A stretch of 64,000 nucleotides of DNA, taken from Hyphomicrobiales bacterium. Its GTDB lineage: Bacteria > Pseudomonadota > Alphaproteobacteria > Rhizobiales > Xanthobacteraceae. The stretch spans positions 359,145 to 423,144 of the forward strand of contig JAFKKN010000001.1 in NCBI GenBank assembly GCA_017305535.1, read 5' to 3'. This document shows positions 46,428 through 56,542 of this stretch, piece by piece. The position numbers were made by a program, and so were the translations under genes. A model generated the notes under the pieces. It ran no database searches. It saw nothing but the letters and a program-made list of their open reading frames with translations, and was not told where the DNA came from. Numbering within the stretch: position 1 is the first letter of the stretch; each line of letters opens with the position of its first letter.

Positions 46428-46646
46428 ATGAGCATAGAAAGTCCGTGTATCGCCGTCTGCATGATCGACCCCAAAAGCCGCCTGTGTTTCGGCTGCGGTC
46501 GCACGCTGCCGGAAATCGCCCGCTGGGGCCGGATGGAATCGCACGAACGACTGTCGATCATGGCCGAGCTTCCTGCCCGCATGGCGGAAGCCGGACTGCC
46601 GCCGCTGGCGCCGGCGGCCGCCAAGGACAGCGCCGCAAAAGCCTGA
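46428..46646 (+). CDS. DUF1289 protein
   Basis: A 72-residue protein with the DUF1289 cysteine pattern SPCIAVCMIDPKSRLCFGCGRTLPEIARW: four Cys in about 20 residues, likely a metal site. These small cytoplasmic proteins are widespread in proteobacteria without known function. It stands 28 bases before the aspartic protease gene and probably shares its transcript. Confidence 0.88.
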   Translation: MSIESPCIAVCMIDPKSRLCFGCGRTLPEIARWGRMESHERLSIMAELPARMAEAGLPPLAPAAAKDSAAKA

Positions 46647-46674
46647 TCCGACACAGCATAACGGCAGGTGGATC

Positions 46675-47181
46675 ATGATCCGCGTCCTGCTCGTTCTGTT
46701 CATCGCCACGGCTTGCGCGGTGTTCGCTTACGGCGATCCGGCGAAGATCACCACCGCCCGCACCTCGGTGACGGAGATGATTCAACACCGCACCGCCGCG
46801 CATGCGCGCATCCAGCAGATTCCGCGCGGCAACGGCGGCGAGTTCAAACTCGACGCCAGGATCAACGGCGTCAAGGTGCCGATGGTGATCGACACCGGCG
46901 CGACATCGGTGGTGCTGACTTACGAGACCGCCAAGGCGGCGGGACTACCGCTCGAACTGCTCGACTACAACGTGCCGCTGGAAACCGTCGGCGGCAAAAC
47001 CAAGGCCGCGCGCCTGACGCTCGACCGACTCGCGGTCGGACATCTCGTCGAGCATTCGATCCCGGCGCTGGTGGTGCCGCGTGGCCAGATGAAAACCAAC
47101 CTGCTCGGCATGAGTTTCCTCGACCGGCTGGAAAGCTGGGAAGTCCGCGCCGACCGTCTGATGCTGCGCGGTTATCCTTAG
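46675..47181 (+). CDS. Retropepsin-like aspartic protease (TIGR02281 family)
   Basis: A 168-residue protein with an N-terminal membrane helix (MIRVLLVLFIATACAVFAYG). The catalytic motif VIDTGATSVVLT and the second conserved element NLLGMSFLDRL are those of retroviral-type aspartic proteases, which dimerise to form the active site. Probably anchored in the inner membrane facing the periplasm. Natural substrates of this bacterial group are poorly known. Follows the DUF1289 gene. Confidence 0.88.
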   Translation: MIRVLLVLFIATACAVFAYGDPAKITTARTSVTEMIQHRTAAHARIQQIPRGNGGEFKLDARINGVKVPMVIDTGATSVVLTYETAKAAGLPLELLDYNVPLETVGGKTKAARLTLDRLAVGHLVEHSIPALVVPRGQMKTNLLGMSFLDRLESWEVRADRLMLRGYP

Positions 47182-47209
47182 CCCTTTGACGATGAATCCG
47201 TTTCACCAC

Positions 47210-47272
47210 GGCCGGGCATAGCCGTTCGAAGAACGGCGTCGCCTTGCTCCGCCTATGTTCCGACCATGACGA
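47210..47272. repeat. Repeat relic containing the CATAGCCGTTCG module
   Basis: GCATAGCCGTTCGAAGAACG and the following GCGTCGCCTTGCT... match the module inserted in the repeat at 32455, ending with CCATGACGAG. It separates the convergent aspartic protease and dusA genes. Confidence 0.7.
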
Positions 47273-47284
47273 GCGACAGCGTGA

Positions 47285-48280
47285 CTACGCAGCAGCGGAA
47301 GCCGTCGCCTGCGTGCGTACCAATGCCAGCGCATCACGCAGCACGTCCACGCCCGCATCCGCCTTCACGCCATGGACCGACAGATGACGGCGAAACGCGC
47401 GCGCGCCGGGAATGCCATGGAACGCGCCGACAAAGTGCCGCGTGAAGGCGTGTAACCGCGTGCCGCGCGCCAACTGTTCCGCAATGTAAGGCATCATCGC
47501 CTCCAGCGCCGCGATCATGTCGTCGTGCGGCAATGCTTCGCCGAAGATGTCACGATCAACCGCAAGCAATCGCCACGGCTCCTGATAGGCCGCGCGACCG
47601 AGCATGACACCGTCGACATGATCGAGATGGCGCTTCGCCTCCGCGACACTGCCGATGCCGCCGTTGATGACGATCGGCACTTGTGGCATCGCGGCCTTGA
47701 GGCGATAGACGCGATCGTAATCGAGCGGCGGGATGTCGCGGTTCTCCTTCGGCGACAATCCGTTCAGCCACGCCTTGCGTGCGTGCACGATCAGCATGTC
47801 CGCGCCGGCCGACACCACCGCGCGCGCCAGCCGGTCGAGCGCGACTTCCGGGTCCTGATCGTCAATGCCGATGCGACATTTCACGGTAACGGGAATCAGC
47901 ACAGCACGCTTCATCGCGGCAACGCCGTCCGCGACCAGATCCGGCTCCGCCATCAGACAGGCGCCGAAGCGCCCCTCCTTCACCCGGTCCGACGGGCAGC
48001 CGACATTGAGATTGATCTCGTCGTAGCCGAAATCCTCGCCGATCCTCGCGGCCGTCGCGAGATCGCCGGGGTTCGACCCGCCGAGTTGCAACGCCACCGG
48101 ATGTTCGCTGGCATCAAACCCGAGCAGACGCGCGCGGTCGCCATGGATCACGGCGCCGGTGGTCACCATCTCGGTATAGAGCCGGGCGCGACGCGTCAGG
48201 TGACGATGGAAGACACGGCAATGCCGGTCAGTCCAGTCCATCATCGGCGCGACGGAAAATTTATATTTATCTTCAGTCAC
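47285..48280 (-). CDS. dusA: tRNA-dihydrouridine synthase A
   Basis: A 331-residue FMN-dependent enzyme that reduces uridines 20/20a of tRNA. The catalytic Cys lies in NVGCPSDRVKEGRFGACLM; SVAPMMDWTDRHCR at the N-terminus and VINGGIGS near the phosphate site are typical of DusA. The start is GTG at 48280. It follows the AlaX-like gene on the same strand after 135 bases with no gene. Confidence 0.94.
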   Translation of the reverse strand: MTEDKYKFSVAPMMDWTDRHCRVFHRHLTRRARLYTEMVTTGAVIHGDRARLLGFDASEHPVALQLGGSNPGDLATAARIGEDFGYDEINLNVGCPSDRVKEGRFGACLMAEPDLVADGVAAMKRAVLIPVTVKCRIGIDDQDPEVALDRLARAVVSAGADMLIVHARKAWLNGLSPKENRDIPPLDYDRVYRLKAAMPQVPIVINGGIGSVAEAKRHLDHVDGVMLGRAAYQEPWRLLAVDRDIFGEALPHDDMIAALEAMMPYIAEQLARGTRLHAFTRHFVGAFHGIPGARAFRRHLSVHGVKADAGVDVLRDALALVRTQATASAAA

Positions 48281-48415
48281 TTACGTCTCTTTTGCGATCC
48301 GATCCAATATCGTGGCCATGGCCGCATTTCATAGCTGGCTTTCTTTAGCCCGTCGCTGGCTGCGCCGGTCTTTATAACGAACGTTGCCGCCTTTTTGGCG
48401 AGCTGCGAACGATCC

Positions 48416-49129
48416 TTATTCCACAAAACCCACTTTGATGCGGCGGTTCTGCCGTCCCTTGTTGTCGACTTTGAGAATGCGGACCGGACGGGACTGCGCG
48501 GTCGAGCTGAGATGTGTTCCCCCGCATGCTTGCCTGTCGAGATCGCCGATCTCGACAATGCGGACGTTCCCATCCGCCTGGCGCGGAGGCGACACGCTCT
48601 TGCTGCGGAAAAGACCGGGCACGGAATTGGCTTCGTCCCAGGGCATCTGCAGGGTGCGGATCGGAAGATCCTGCCGGATCACGTCGTTGATCGGACCGGC
48701 CAGAGCGCGAAGTTTTTCCGTGTCCGCACCGGTCAGATCGAAATCGACCCGGAACGTTCCGTCGGCAGAAAGTTGCGCGCTGGTGAGCAAGGCCCCGCCG
48801 AAATTCTGGAAGACGACGCTGTTGGCGACATGGGCGAGCGTGTGCAACTCGCACATGAGGCGGCGAAACTCCGCATTCACCGAGACGCGGACCCGATCGG
48901 CGATCTCGGCCTCACTCTCGAATTCGTGCCACCAGCCTCGGGTGTCGGGCGTCACGGCACGGATGCCTGCTTCGCCCTTGCTCCATTGGATCGATGCCTT
49001 ATCGAGGAGTTGGCCGCCGCCGCCCGGGAAGACGGGCGTTTGAGCAAGAAGCACTGCGCCAGGCCGGGCGTCGAGAACATCAACATCCAGTTCCAGGACT
49101 TGAGGGGCGCCTTGGCAAAGAAGCTGCAC
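48416..49129 (-). CDS. AlaX-like alanyl-tRNA editing protein
   Basis: A 237-residue free-standing homologue of the alanyl-tRNA synthetase editing domain. FPGGGGQL, the zinc motif HTLAH and the second motif ACGGTHL are in the expected order, giving two His, one Cys and one His ligand. AlaX proteins hydrolyse Ser- or Gly-mischarged tRNA-Ala. The start is GTG at 49129 with AAGGA upstream. Divergent from the LOG gene at 49331. Confidence 0.88.
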   Translation of the reverse strand: MQLLCQGAPQVLELDVDVLDARPGAVLLAQTPVFPGGGGQLLDKASIQWSKGEAGIRAVTPDTRGWWHEFESEAEIADRVRVSVNAEFRRLMCELHTLAHVANSVVFQNFGGALLTSAQLSADGTFRVDFDLTGADTEKLRALAGPINDVIRQDLPIRTLQMPWDEANSVPGLFRSKSVSPPRQADGNVRIVEIGDLDRQACGGTHLSSTAQSRPVRILKVDNKGRQNRRIKVGFVE

Positions 49130-49330
49130 GTCCGGTTTCCTTCAATTTCGCGAGCTGGTGTCCCATGACGATCGAGGCACCTGCAAAAACGGGGCGCAAA
49201 TGTTAGAACTGAACCACGACGCCCGCGATCGCGCTCCCTCATACGACGTCTTCCGCAGCTTTGCGACGCTTCTGTGGGGCAGCCCACCGGCATCGGCGCC
49301 GGATCAAAACTTGAATGATGGACGACCGAG

Positions 49331-50155
49331 ATGAATGAACCTACCAATCCACCTGTTTCCCGCAGTTCGCTGCTCGCGGTGGAAGATACAGAATTCCTGC
49401 TGCGCGACGAGATGCGCTCGATCCGCTTCGCGCTCGAATATTCCAAGCCGGATCTTGAGCTGCGCGACTGGGGCATCCGCTCGACCATCATCGTGTTCGG
49501 CAGCGCGCGCATCGCTTCGCCGGAACAGGCCGAGGCTGCGGCGAAAGCGGCGAGCAACGACGCCGAGCGAAGCCACGCGGAGACGCTGGGCAAGCAGGCC
49601 GAGCTTTATCAGATCGCGCGCGAGTTCGCGCAGATCGCCTCACAGCGCGGCGGCTCGTTCGCGCCGAAGAATCGCTGGCGCGACAACGTCATCGCCACCG
49701 GCGGCGGCCCCGGCATCATGGAAGCGGCCAATCGCGGCGCGCACGACGCAGGCGCGCCGACCATCGGCTTCAACATCACGCTACCGCACGAGCAGGTGCC
49801 GAACCCCTACATCACGCCGGAACTGTATTTCCGCTTCCACTACTTCGCGATGCGCAAGATGCATCTGGCGATGCGCGCCAACGCGCTCGCGGTGTTTCCC
49901 GGCGGCTTCGGCACCATGGACGAATTGTTCGAGGTGCTGACGCTGCAACAGACACGGAAAGCGCGCCCCACGCCGATCGTGCTGTTCCGCGAGAGCTACT
50001 GGCGCAAGATCGTCAACTTCGACGCGCTGGTCGAGGAAGGCATGATCGCGGCGGACGATCTCAAGCTGTTCGAGTTCGCCGAAACCGCCGAAGATGGCTG
50101 GGCCTCGCTGATCCGCCGCGGGCTCGACACCAATGGCACGGCGCAGACGGGATGA
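49331..50155 (+). CDS. LOG-family Rossmann-fold protein (long form)
   Basis: A 274-residue protein with GGGPGIMEAANRGA and PGGFGTMDELFEVLTLQQT, the two signatures of the LOG family. The N-terminal ~90 residues are an extension absent in the 209-residue copy at 19597. The long form is common in alphaproteobacteria and often called 'lysine decarboxylase-like'. It may act on nucleoside monophosphates; the substrate is not known. Confidence 0.87.
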   Translation: MNEPTNPPVSRSSLLAVEDTEFLLRDEMRSIRFALEYSKPDLELRDWGIRSTIIVFGSARIASPEQAEAAAKAASNDAERSHAETLGKQAELYQIAREFAQIASQRGGSFAPKNRWRDNVIATGGGPGIMEAANRGAHDAGAPTIGFNITLPHEQVPNPYITPELYFRFHYFAMRKMHLAMRANALAVFPGGFGTMDELFEVLTLQQTRKARPTPIVLFRESYWRKIVNFDALVEEGMIAADDLKLFEFAETAEDGWASLIRRGLDTNGTAQTG

Positions 50156-50218
50156 CGACGGCGTCATCCTGAAGGTCTGACTGAGCAGACGCGTTACACG
50201 CGCACCGACAACACGAAA

Positions 50219-50250
50219 ATCGTCGTCTCCGCCTGCGCGGGGACGACGAT
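50219..50250. repeat. GTCGTCCCCGC-type hairpin after tex
   Basis: ATCGTCGTCTCCGC - CTGC - GCGGGGACGACGAT forms a near-perfect hairpin just past the tex stop (50255). Same family as 27525, 27644 and 56364. Confidence 0.75.
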
Positions 50251-50254
50251 AAAT

Positions 50255-52624
50255 CTAGCGCGACTTGCCGTTGCCCGCGTTCTTCTCCGCCGCGCGGCGT
50301 AGCGCTTCGGCCAATGCGCCGCCACCACTGGATGCGGACTGTTGTTCGCGCCTTGGCGCATCGCGGCGCGGTCCCTGCCCGCGCGAGCCGCTATCATTGC
50401 GCGCGGCGGACGCGCCTGCGCGATCCTGTTTGCCGATCTCGTCATCGAGGCGCAGCGTCAAGGCAATACGCTTGCGCGGCTTGTCGACGTCGAGCACTTT
50501 CACGCGCACGATGTCACCCGGTTTCACCACCTCGCGCGGATCCTTGATGAAGGTCTTCGACATTGCCGAGACGTGCACCAGGCCGTCCTGATGCACACCG
50601 ATATCGACGAACGCGCCGAACGCCGCGACGTTGGTGACCGCTCCTTCGAGGATCATGCCCGGCTTGAGATCGTTGAGCGTCTCGACGCCTTCCTTGAACT
50701 CCGCCGCCTTGAACGCCGGACGCGGATCGCGGCCCGGTTTTTCCAGTTCGCGCAGAATATCGGTCACCGTCGGCAATCCGAACGTGTCGTCGACGAAATT
50801 CTGCGGCTTGAGCTGGCGCAGCGCGACGGCATTGCCGATGATGGCCTTGATGTCGCTCTTGGTCGTTTCGAGAATCCGCCGCACCACCGGATAGGATTCC
50901 GGATGCACGCCGGATGAATCCAGCGGATCGTCGCCATTCGCGATGCGCAGGAAGCCCGCGCATTGTTCGAATGCCTTCGGCCCGAGGCGCGGCACGTCCT
51001 TCAGCGCCTTGCGCGATTTGAACGGCCCGTTGGCGTCGCGATATTGCACGATGCTCTGCGCCAGCCCCGTGCCGATGCCGGACACGCGCGCGAGCAACGG
51101 CGCCGACGCGGTATTGGCATCGACGCCGACGGCGTTGACGCAATCTTCCACCACGGCATCGAGCGAGCGCGACAGCTTCGCCTCGCCAAGGTCATGCTGA
51201 TACTGCCCGACGCCGATCGACTTCGGATCGATCTTCACCAGTTCGGCAAGCGGGTCCTGCAAGCGCCGCGCGATCGACACCGCGCCGCGCAAGGTCACGT
51301 CGAGTTCGGGCAATTCCTCGGACGCAAAGGCCGACGCCGAATAGACCGACGCACCGGCTTCCGACACCACGATCTTCGACATCTTCAGGTCGGGCAACAG
51401 CTTCACCAGTTCGGTGGCGAGCTTGTCAGTCTCGCGCGAGGCGGTACCGTTGCCGATGGCGATCAGTTCGACATTGTGCGCTTTCGCCAGCTTGCCGAGA
51501 ACGGCGAGCGATTCATCCCAGCGCCGCTGCGGCTCGTGCGGGAAGATCGCGGTCGTCGCCACCACCTTGCCGGTGGCATCCACCACCGCGACCTTGACGC
51601 CGGTGCGATAGCCGGGATCGAGCCCCATGGTCGCGCGGGTGCCGGCGGGCGCGGCCAGCAGCAGGTCGCGCAGGTTGGACGCGAACACGCGCACGCCCTC
51701 GTCTTCCGCCGCCGTCCACAGCTTCAGCCGCATGTCGATGTTGAGATGAATCTGAATCTTGGTACGCCACGCCCAGCGCACGGTATCGACCAGCCAGCGA
51801 TCGCCGGGACGGCTGCGATCCGCGATGGCGAAGCGATGCATGATGCGCAGTTCGTACGGATTGGGCGCTGTGGTGCCGGCTGGTGCTGCCGCCGCCGGAT
51901 TTTCCGGCGCGATGTGCAGGTCGAGCACCTCTTCCTTCTCGCCACGGAACAGCGCGAGAATACGGTGCGACGGCAACTTCGTCAGCGGCTCGCTGAAATC
52001 GAAGTAGTCGCTGAACTTCGCGCCGGCTTCCTTCTTGCCGTCGCGCATCTTCGACGTCAGCACGCCATTGCCCCAGAGCAGTTCGCGCAAGCCTCCGATC
52101 AGGTCGGCGTCTTCGGCAAAACGCTCCACCAGAATGGCGCGCGCCCCGTCGAGCGCGGCGGCGGCATCGGCCACTTGCTTCTCGGCATTGATAAATGGCG
52201 CGGCGGCGGCCTGCGGATCGTTCTCGGGTTGCGTCAGCAACTGTTCGGCCAACGGTCCGAGCCCCGCCTCGCGCGCAATCTCGGCCTTGGTGCGGCGCTT
52301 CGGCTTGAACGGCAGATAGATATCTTCGAGGCGGCCCTTGCTGTCGGCGGCCATGATCGCCGCTTCTAATGCATCATCGAGCTTGCCCTGCTCGCGGATC
52401 GAATTGAGGATGACGGTGCGACGCTCTTCCATCTCGCGCAGGTACGTCAGCCGCTCTTCCAGCGTGCGCAGTTGCGCGTCGTCGAGCGCACCGGTGGCTT
52501 CCTTGCGGTAGCGCGCGACGAACGGCACGGTGGCGCCGCCGTCAAGCAATTCAACCGCGGCCTGAACCTGCTGTTCGCGAACGCTGAGTTCGTCCGCAAT
52601 CCGGCGATAGATGGAATTCGTCAC
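50255..52624 (-). CDS. tex: Tex-type RNA-binding transcription accessory protein
   Basis: A 789-residue protein. It starts with a helical N-terminal region ([22 protein letters not shown]), then a YqgF-like nuclease-fold domain around [16 protein letters not shown], helix-hairpin-helix segments ([14 protein letters not shown]) and a C-terminal S1 RNA-binding domain (residues ~640-715, [28 protein letters not shown]). The last 60 residues are an Arg/Ser/Gly-rich tail. Tex proteins bind nucleic acid and affect transcription. The start is GTG at 52624. Confidence 0.95.
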   Translation of the reverse strand: MTNSIYRRIADELSVREQQVQAAVELLDGGATVPFVARYRKEATGALDDAQLRTLEERLTYLREMEERRTVILNSIREQGKLDDALEAAIMAADSKGRLEDIYLPFKPKRRTKAEIAREAGLGPLAEQLLTQPENDPQAAAAPFINAEKQVADAAAALDGARAILVERFAEDADLIGGLRELLWGNGVLTSKMRDGKKEAGAKFSDYFDFSEPLTKLPSHRILALFRGEKEEVLDLHIAPENPAAAAPAGTTAPNPYELRIMHRFAIADRSRPGDRWLVDTVRWAWRTKIQIHLNIDMRLKLWTAAEDEGVRVFASNLRDLLLAAPAGTRATMGLDPGYRTGVKVAVVDATGKVVATTAIFPHEPQRRWDESLAVLGKLAKAHNVELIAIGNGTASRETDKLATELVKLLPDLKMSKIVVSEAGASVYSASAFASEELPELDVTLRGAVSIARRLQDPLAELVKIDPKSIGVGQYQHDLGEAKLSRSLDAVVEDCVNAVGVDANTASAPLLARVSGIGTGLAQSIVQYRDANGPFKSRKALKDVPRLGPKAFEQCAGFLRIANGDDPLDSSGVHPESYPVVRRILETTKSDIKAIIGNAVALRQLKPQNFVDDTFGLPTVTDILRELEKPGRDPRPAFKAAEFKEGVETLNDLKPGMILEGAVTNVAAFGAFVDIGVHQDGLVHVSAMSKTFIKDPREVVKPGDIVRVKVLDVDKPRKRIALTLRLDDEIGKQDRAGASAARNDSGSRGQGPRRDAPRREQQSASSGGGALAEALRRAAEKNAGNGKSR

Positions 52625-52734
52625 GCGTCCCTCACTTCACAATCGACCGAGGGACGACGATGAAACTGCCCCTCGGGGGAAGCGGATATGACCCAGCGGA
52701 AAACGATTCTTCAACCCCGCGGAACCGCCAGCGA

Positions 52735-54606
52735 TCAGCCGGCCCCGAACGAACGCGCTATATTGTAGGTGACGAGGCTCGCAGCATAGGCCAACGCCAA
52801 CATGTAGAAGAACGTTATCCACATCCAGCGCCAGCCGCCGGTCTCGCGCTTGATGACGGCGAGCGTGGACGCGCATTGCGGCGCAAAGATGTACCACGCC
52901 AAAAGCGACAGCGCGGTGGCGAGGCTCCACTTGGTCGCGAGCACCTGCCCGATCTGTTCGGCCGCCTCCTTGCCACCCTCGATGGAATAGACGGTGCCAA
53001 GCGCGGCCACCGCTACCTCGCGCGCGGCCATGCCGGGGATCAGCGCCACGGCGATCTGCCAGTTGAATCCGAGCGGCGCCAGCACCGGCTCGATGAAGCG
53101 GCCTATGATGGCAGCGAGGCTGTAGTCGATGCCGGGATCGGTAGCGCCAACTGGTGCCTGCGGGAACGACGCCAAAAACCAGATCAACACCATCATGGCG
53201 AAGATCGTGGTGCCGGCGCGTTGCAGGAACATCATCGCGCGGGTGTAGATGCCGATGGCGATGCTCTTGAGCCGCGGCAGCTTGTAGTCCGGCAATTCCA
53301 GCATGAACGGCGCCGGCGCATCGTCGCGCCACATGAAGAACTTGATCAGCGCTGACACCGCCATCGCGCTGGTGATGCCGACGACGTAGAGCCCGAACAT
53401 CACCAGGCCCTGCAGGTTGATCCATCCCCACACCTGCTTCGCCGGAATGAAGGCGGAGATGATCAGCGTATAGACCGGGATGCGCGCCGAGCATGTCATC
53501 AGCGGCGCGATCAGGATCGTGGTCAGCCGGTCGCGGCGATTGTCGATCACACGCGTCGCCATGATGCCCGGAATGGCGCAGGCGAAACTCGACAGCAGCG
53601 GAATGAAGGCGCGGCCATGCAATCCCGCGCCGCCCATGATGCGATCCATCAGGAACGCCGCGCGCGCCATGTAGCCGAAATCTTCCAGCAGCAGAATGAA
53701 CAGGAAGATGATGATGATCTGCGGCAGGAACACAATGACGCTGCCGACGCCGGAGATCACGCCGTTCTGAATGAAGCTTTGCAGCAGGCCCGCGGGCAAC
53801 GTCGCCTGCACCCATTGCCCGAGCAACTCGAATCCGCCGGCGATCAATTCCATCACCGGCTGCGCCCAGGCGAACACCGCCTGGAACATCACGAACAGGA
53901 TCGCGGCGAGGATGATCAGCCCGAACACCGGATGCAGCACCACGGAATCGACCCGCGCGGTCCAGGTGTCGGGCCGCGCCGGCAGGCTGACGGTTTCCTT
54001 GATGATGCGATCCGCCTCGCGCTGGGTGGCGCGCAGTTCGGCGACGCTGTGCGGCCGCCAGTCGTTCTCGCGCGCAATCTGCGTGGCTTCGGCGGCGATG
54101 GTGTCGGTCAGTTGCAGCAGCTCGTCGGTGCCGCCCTTGCGTACCGCGATGGAGGTCACCACCGGAATGCCGAGCGCGGCGGACAACGCCGGCACGTCCA
54201 CAGTGACGCCGCGCCGCTTGGCGATGTCGAACATATTGAGCGCCAGCACCATCGGCCGGCCGGTGTGCTTCATTTCCAGCACCAGCCGGATCGCCAGCCG
54301 CAGGTTGGTGGCGTCGGCGACGCAGAGAACCAGCTCCGGCAGGGTTTCGCCCTTGGCACGGCCGAGCACCACGTCGCGGGTGATCTCCTCGTCCGGGCTG
54401 CGGCCGCGCAACGAATAGGTCCCCGGCAAATCGATCAGCGACACCTGCCGGCCACGCGGGGTGACGAAGAAGCCCTGCTTGCGCTCGACGGTGACGCCGG
54501 GATAGTTCGCGACCTTCTGCCGGCTGCCGGTCAGTGCATTGAACAGCGAGGTCTTGCCGCTGTTCGGCGTCCCGACCAGGACGATATTGTAAAGTGCAGC
54601 TTCCAT
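52735..54606 (-). CDS. feoB: Ferrous iron transporter FeoB
   Basis: A 623-residue protein: N-terminal G domain with VGTPNSGKTS (G1, where the second position is Thr instead of the usual Asn), VERKQG, DLPGTYSL (G3) and LNMFD (G4), then a helical dissociation-inhibitor region and a membrane part with two Gate domains (PLLSSFACAIPGIMATR). It imports Fe2+ across the inner membrane. It is shorter than the ~770-residue E. coli protein, as is common in alphaproteobacteria. It follows feoA by 18 bases. No FeoC is seen. Confidence 0.95.
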   Translation of the reverse strand: MEAALYNIVLVGTPNSGKTSLFNALTGSRQKVANYPGVTVERKQGFFVTPRGRQVSLIDLPGTYSLRGRSPDEEITRDVVLGRAKGETLPELVLCVADATNLRLAIRLVLEMKHTGRPMVLALNMFDIAKRRGVTVDVPALSAALGIPVVTSIAVRKGGTDELLQLTDTIAAEATQIARENDWRPHSVAELRATQREADRIIKETVSLPARPDTWTARVDSVVLHPVFGLIILAAILFVMFQAVFAWAQPVMELIAGGFELLGQWVQATLPAGLLQSFIQNGVISGVGSVIVFLPQIIIIFLFILLLEDFGYMARAAFLMDRIMGGAGLHGRAFIPLLSSFACAIPGIMATRVIDNRRDRLTTILIAPLMTCSARIPVYTLIISAFIPAKQVWGWINLQGLVMFGLYVVGITSAMAVSALIKFFMWRDDAPAPFMLELPDYKLPRLKSIAIGIYTRAMMFLQRAGTTIFAMMVLIWFLASFPQAPVGATDPGIDYSLAAIIGRFIEPVLAPLGFNWQIAVALIPGMAAREVAVAALGTVYSIEGGKEAAEQIGQVLATKWSLATALSLLAWYIFAPQCASTLAVIKRETGGWRWMWITFFYMLALAYAASLVTYNIARSFGAG

Positions 54607-54624
54607 GGCGATCCGTGGACGTCG

Positions 54625-54903
54625 TCAGATGACGACGACGGCCATTGCCTCCCGCCGGCGCACGGCGACCGTGATGTTCTCGACCCGAACCGCAATCGGA
54701 TCGCGGCCGATCAGACCCTCGTGCAGCACCTCGACGCGCGCGCCCTCGACGAATCCCAGTTCGATCAGCCGGCTTTCGAGTTCGGCAGCGCTCAGGCTGG
54801 ACTCGGCATTGCCGCCTTTCAGGGCCTGGACAGTGCCGGAAAAGCCGCGTCGGGCGTTTCCGAGCAGCCGAACCGAGTCGGACTCGTGGAGGTCGATGGT
54901 CAT
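54625..54903 (-). CDS. feoA: Ferrous iron transport protein FeoA
   Basis: A 92-residue protein with an SH3-like FeoA domain (SRLIELGFVEGARVEVLHEG and IAVRVENITVAVRR). It supports FeoB in Fe2+ uptake. Its gene precedes feoB on the same strand. A palindrome-like site resembling an Irr/ICE box lies 62 bases upstream of the start. Confidence 0.92.
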   Translation of the reverse strand: MTIDLHESDSVRLLGNARRGFSGTVQALKGGNAESSLSAAELESRLIELGFVEGARVEVLHEGLIGRDPIAVRVENITVAVRRREAMAVVVI

Positions 54904-54964
54904 GCGTCGCTTGTTTCAACCGGCGTCGCAAGGGTCAAGTGCGCCTTTTGCCCGCGTGGCACTC

Positions 54965-54981
54965 TTTAGAGCGATTTTAAG
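54965..54981 (-). promoter_or_regulatory. Possible Irr (ICE-motif) box upstream of feoA
   Basis: TTTAGA - GCGAT - TTTAAG matches the iron-control element pattern TTTAGA-N5-TCTAAA in the first half (6/6) and partly in the second (4/6). It lies upstream of feoA in the divergent region with the AI-2E family gene, where control by Irr would be expected. Confidence 0.45.
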
Positions 54982-55142
54982 CCGCATGGGCGGCAAACCC
55001 CGGCGAGCCGCCGTCGCCCGCAGGCCACTCGGTCGCCGGAACCGGCCCTTACCCTTCCGCGTTATGGCTGCGAACCGCTTCGTCCGTACCGCGCAAGCCG
55101 CCCCGCCCCTGTCGCAAGCCTCCAGCACATTTTGGGTCACCG

Positions 55143-56306
55143 ATGGCCACCGAACAGACTGTCACCGCCACCATCAAGGAGGAATATGCGCGGGACGGGT
55201 CGCTGGAAAGCACCGAAGCCACGCTTGCCAAGACAACCACCGATGCCGAGACCATCGACCTGCCGTCCGATCCGGTCACAGTGATGCTGGCCGCTCTGCT
55301 GCTGCTCGCGGTGATGGCGGTCGCTTACTTCGCCGCCCCCATCGTGTTACCGATCGTGCTCGCGCTGGTGCTCAACCTGCTGTTTCAGCCCGGCATGCGT
55401 GCGCTCGAAAATCTCCGCCTGCCACGCGGTCTGGCGGCGCTTGTCCTCATTCTGCTGTTCTTCAGTGCGATCGTCGCCATCGGCGCGGCGGTCTCCGGCC
55501 CCGCGACCGAATGGGCGGCGAAACTGCCCGACGGCATTCCGCGCTTGCAGGAACGACTGAAATTCCTCAGCCAGCCAGTCGCGACGTTGCAGACTTTCCT
55601 GCAACAGATCGACGGCTTCATGTCCGGCGGAACGCCCGCGCACGCGGAAGGCGGCGGTTCGGGCTCGGCGATCGCGGCGATGCTGTTCACCGGTACCACA
55701 CATTTCGCAAGCAGCTTTTTCGAGACCATCCTGATCCTGTTTTTCCTGCTGGTGTCCGGCAACACCTTCCTCAAACGGACCGTGGAAATCATGCCCAGCT
55801 TCAAGGGTAAGCGGCAGGCGGTCGAACTCTCGCAACAGGTCGAGGAGAACATCTCGATCTACCTCGTCACCATCACCATCATGAATATCGCGGTTGGCGT
55901 GGCGACCGGGTTGGCGATGTGGCTGGTGGGGCTCGGCGATCCGATCCTGTGGGGGGTCGTTGCCTTTTTCCTCAACTTCGTCCCGATCATGGGGCCGCTG
56001 TTCGGCGTCGGCATCTTCCTGTTGGCGGGGTTGCTGGTGCTCGATCCGCTATGGATGGCGATGATGCCTGCGGCGCTCTATCTCGGCATTCATGTCATCG
56101 AAGGAGAGATCATCACGCCAATGCTGCTGGCGCGGCGCTTCACGCTCAATCCGGTGCTGGTGATCATCGCGCTGATCTTCTGGTTCTGGATGTGGGGCGT
56201 GCCCGGCGCGATCCTCGCGGTGCCGATGTTGGCCATCACCAAGATCGTCTGCGACGGCGTGCGGCCGCTGGCCGCGATCGGGCATTTTTTGAGCGGCGAT
56301 GAGTGA
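55143..56306 (+). CDS. AI-2E family transporter (PerM-like permease)
   Basis: A 387-residue membrane protein with about eight helices. The C-terminal motif VAFFLNFVPIMGPLFGVG and the following HVIEGEIITPMLLARR define the AI-2E (UPF0118/PerM) family. Despite the name most members do not move autoinducer-2; some are Na+/H+ exchangers. The N-terminal ~45 residues are polar. It is divergent from feoAB. Confidence 0.88.
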   Translation: MATEQTVTATIKEEYARDGSLESTEATLAKTTTDAETIDLPSDPVTVMLAALLLLAVMAVAYFAAPIVLPIVLALVLNLLFQPGMRALENLRLPRGLAALVLILLFFSAIVAIGAAVSGPATEWAAKLPDGIPRLQERLKFLSQPVATLQTFLQQIDGFMSGGTPAHAEGGGSGSAIAAMLFTGTTHFASSFFETILILFFLLVSGNTFLKRTVEIMPSFKGKRQAVELSQQVEENISIYLVTITIMNIAVGVATGLAMWLVGLGDPILWGVVAFFLNFVPIMGPLFGVGIFLLAGLLVLDPLWMAMMPAALYLGIHVIEGEIITPMLLARRFTLNPVLVIIALIFWFWMWGVPGAILAVPMLAITKIVCDGVRPLAAIGHFLSGDE

Positions 56307-56363
56307 GTGCAAGCGAGTTTAATCGAGCATTCGTTTTGCGCGCAAACTTGCAACATAAAGATC

Positions 56364-56389
56364 GTCGTCCCCGCGCAGGCAGGGACGAC
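56364..56389. repeat. GTCGTCCC-type short hairpin repeat
   Basis: GTCGTCCC (56364-56371) and GGGACGAC (56382-56389) around ten bases. It lies downstream of the AI-2E gene. Confidence 0.7.
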
Positions 56390-56486
56390 ACAGAGGAATT
56401 TTGATCCCACGAACTACATATCGAGCGCGCGTTGAATACGCTGGTAGCCTGAACCGCTGGCTTCAAAAGTAACACCCCAAAACAGA

Positions 56487-56513
56487 ACGGCGGCCGATGG
56501 GATCGGCCGCCGT
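56487..56513 (-). terminator. Rho-independent terminator of the peptide-binding protein gene
   Basis: ACGGCGGCCGAT - GGG - ATCGGCCGCCGT is a perfect 12-bp stem. On the minus strand it is followed by TCTGTTTTG. It lies 30 bases past the stop at 56543. Confidence 0.85.
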
Positions 56514-56542
56514 CGCATGTTGTCAGCACATGACCGGATCGA

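Noticed and set aside
52637-54931. 764-codon minus-strand frame overlapping feoB and feoA in another register
   Set aside because: Same-strand wrong-register reading; FeoB and FeoA motifs are in the frames listed.
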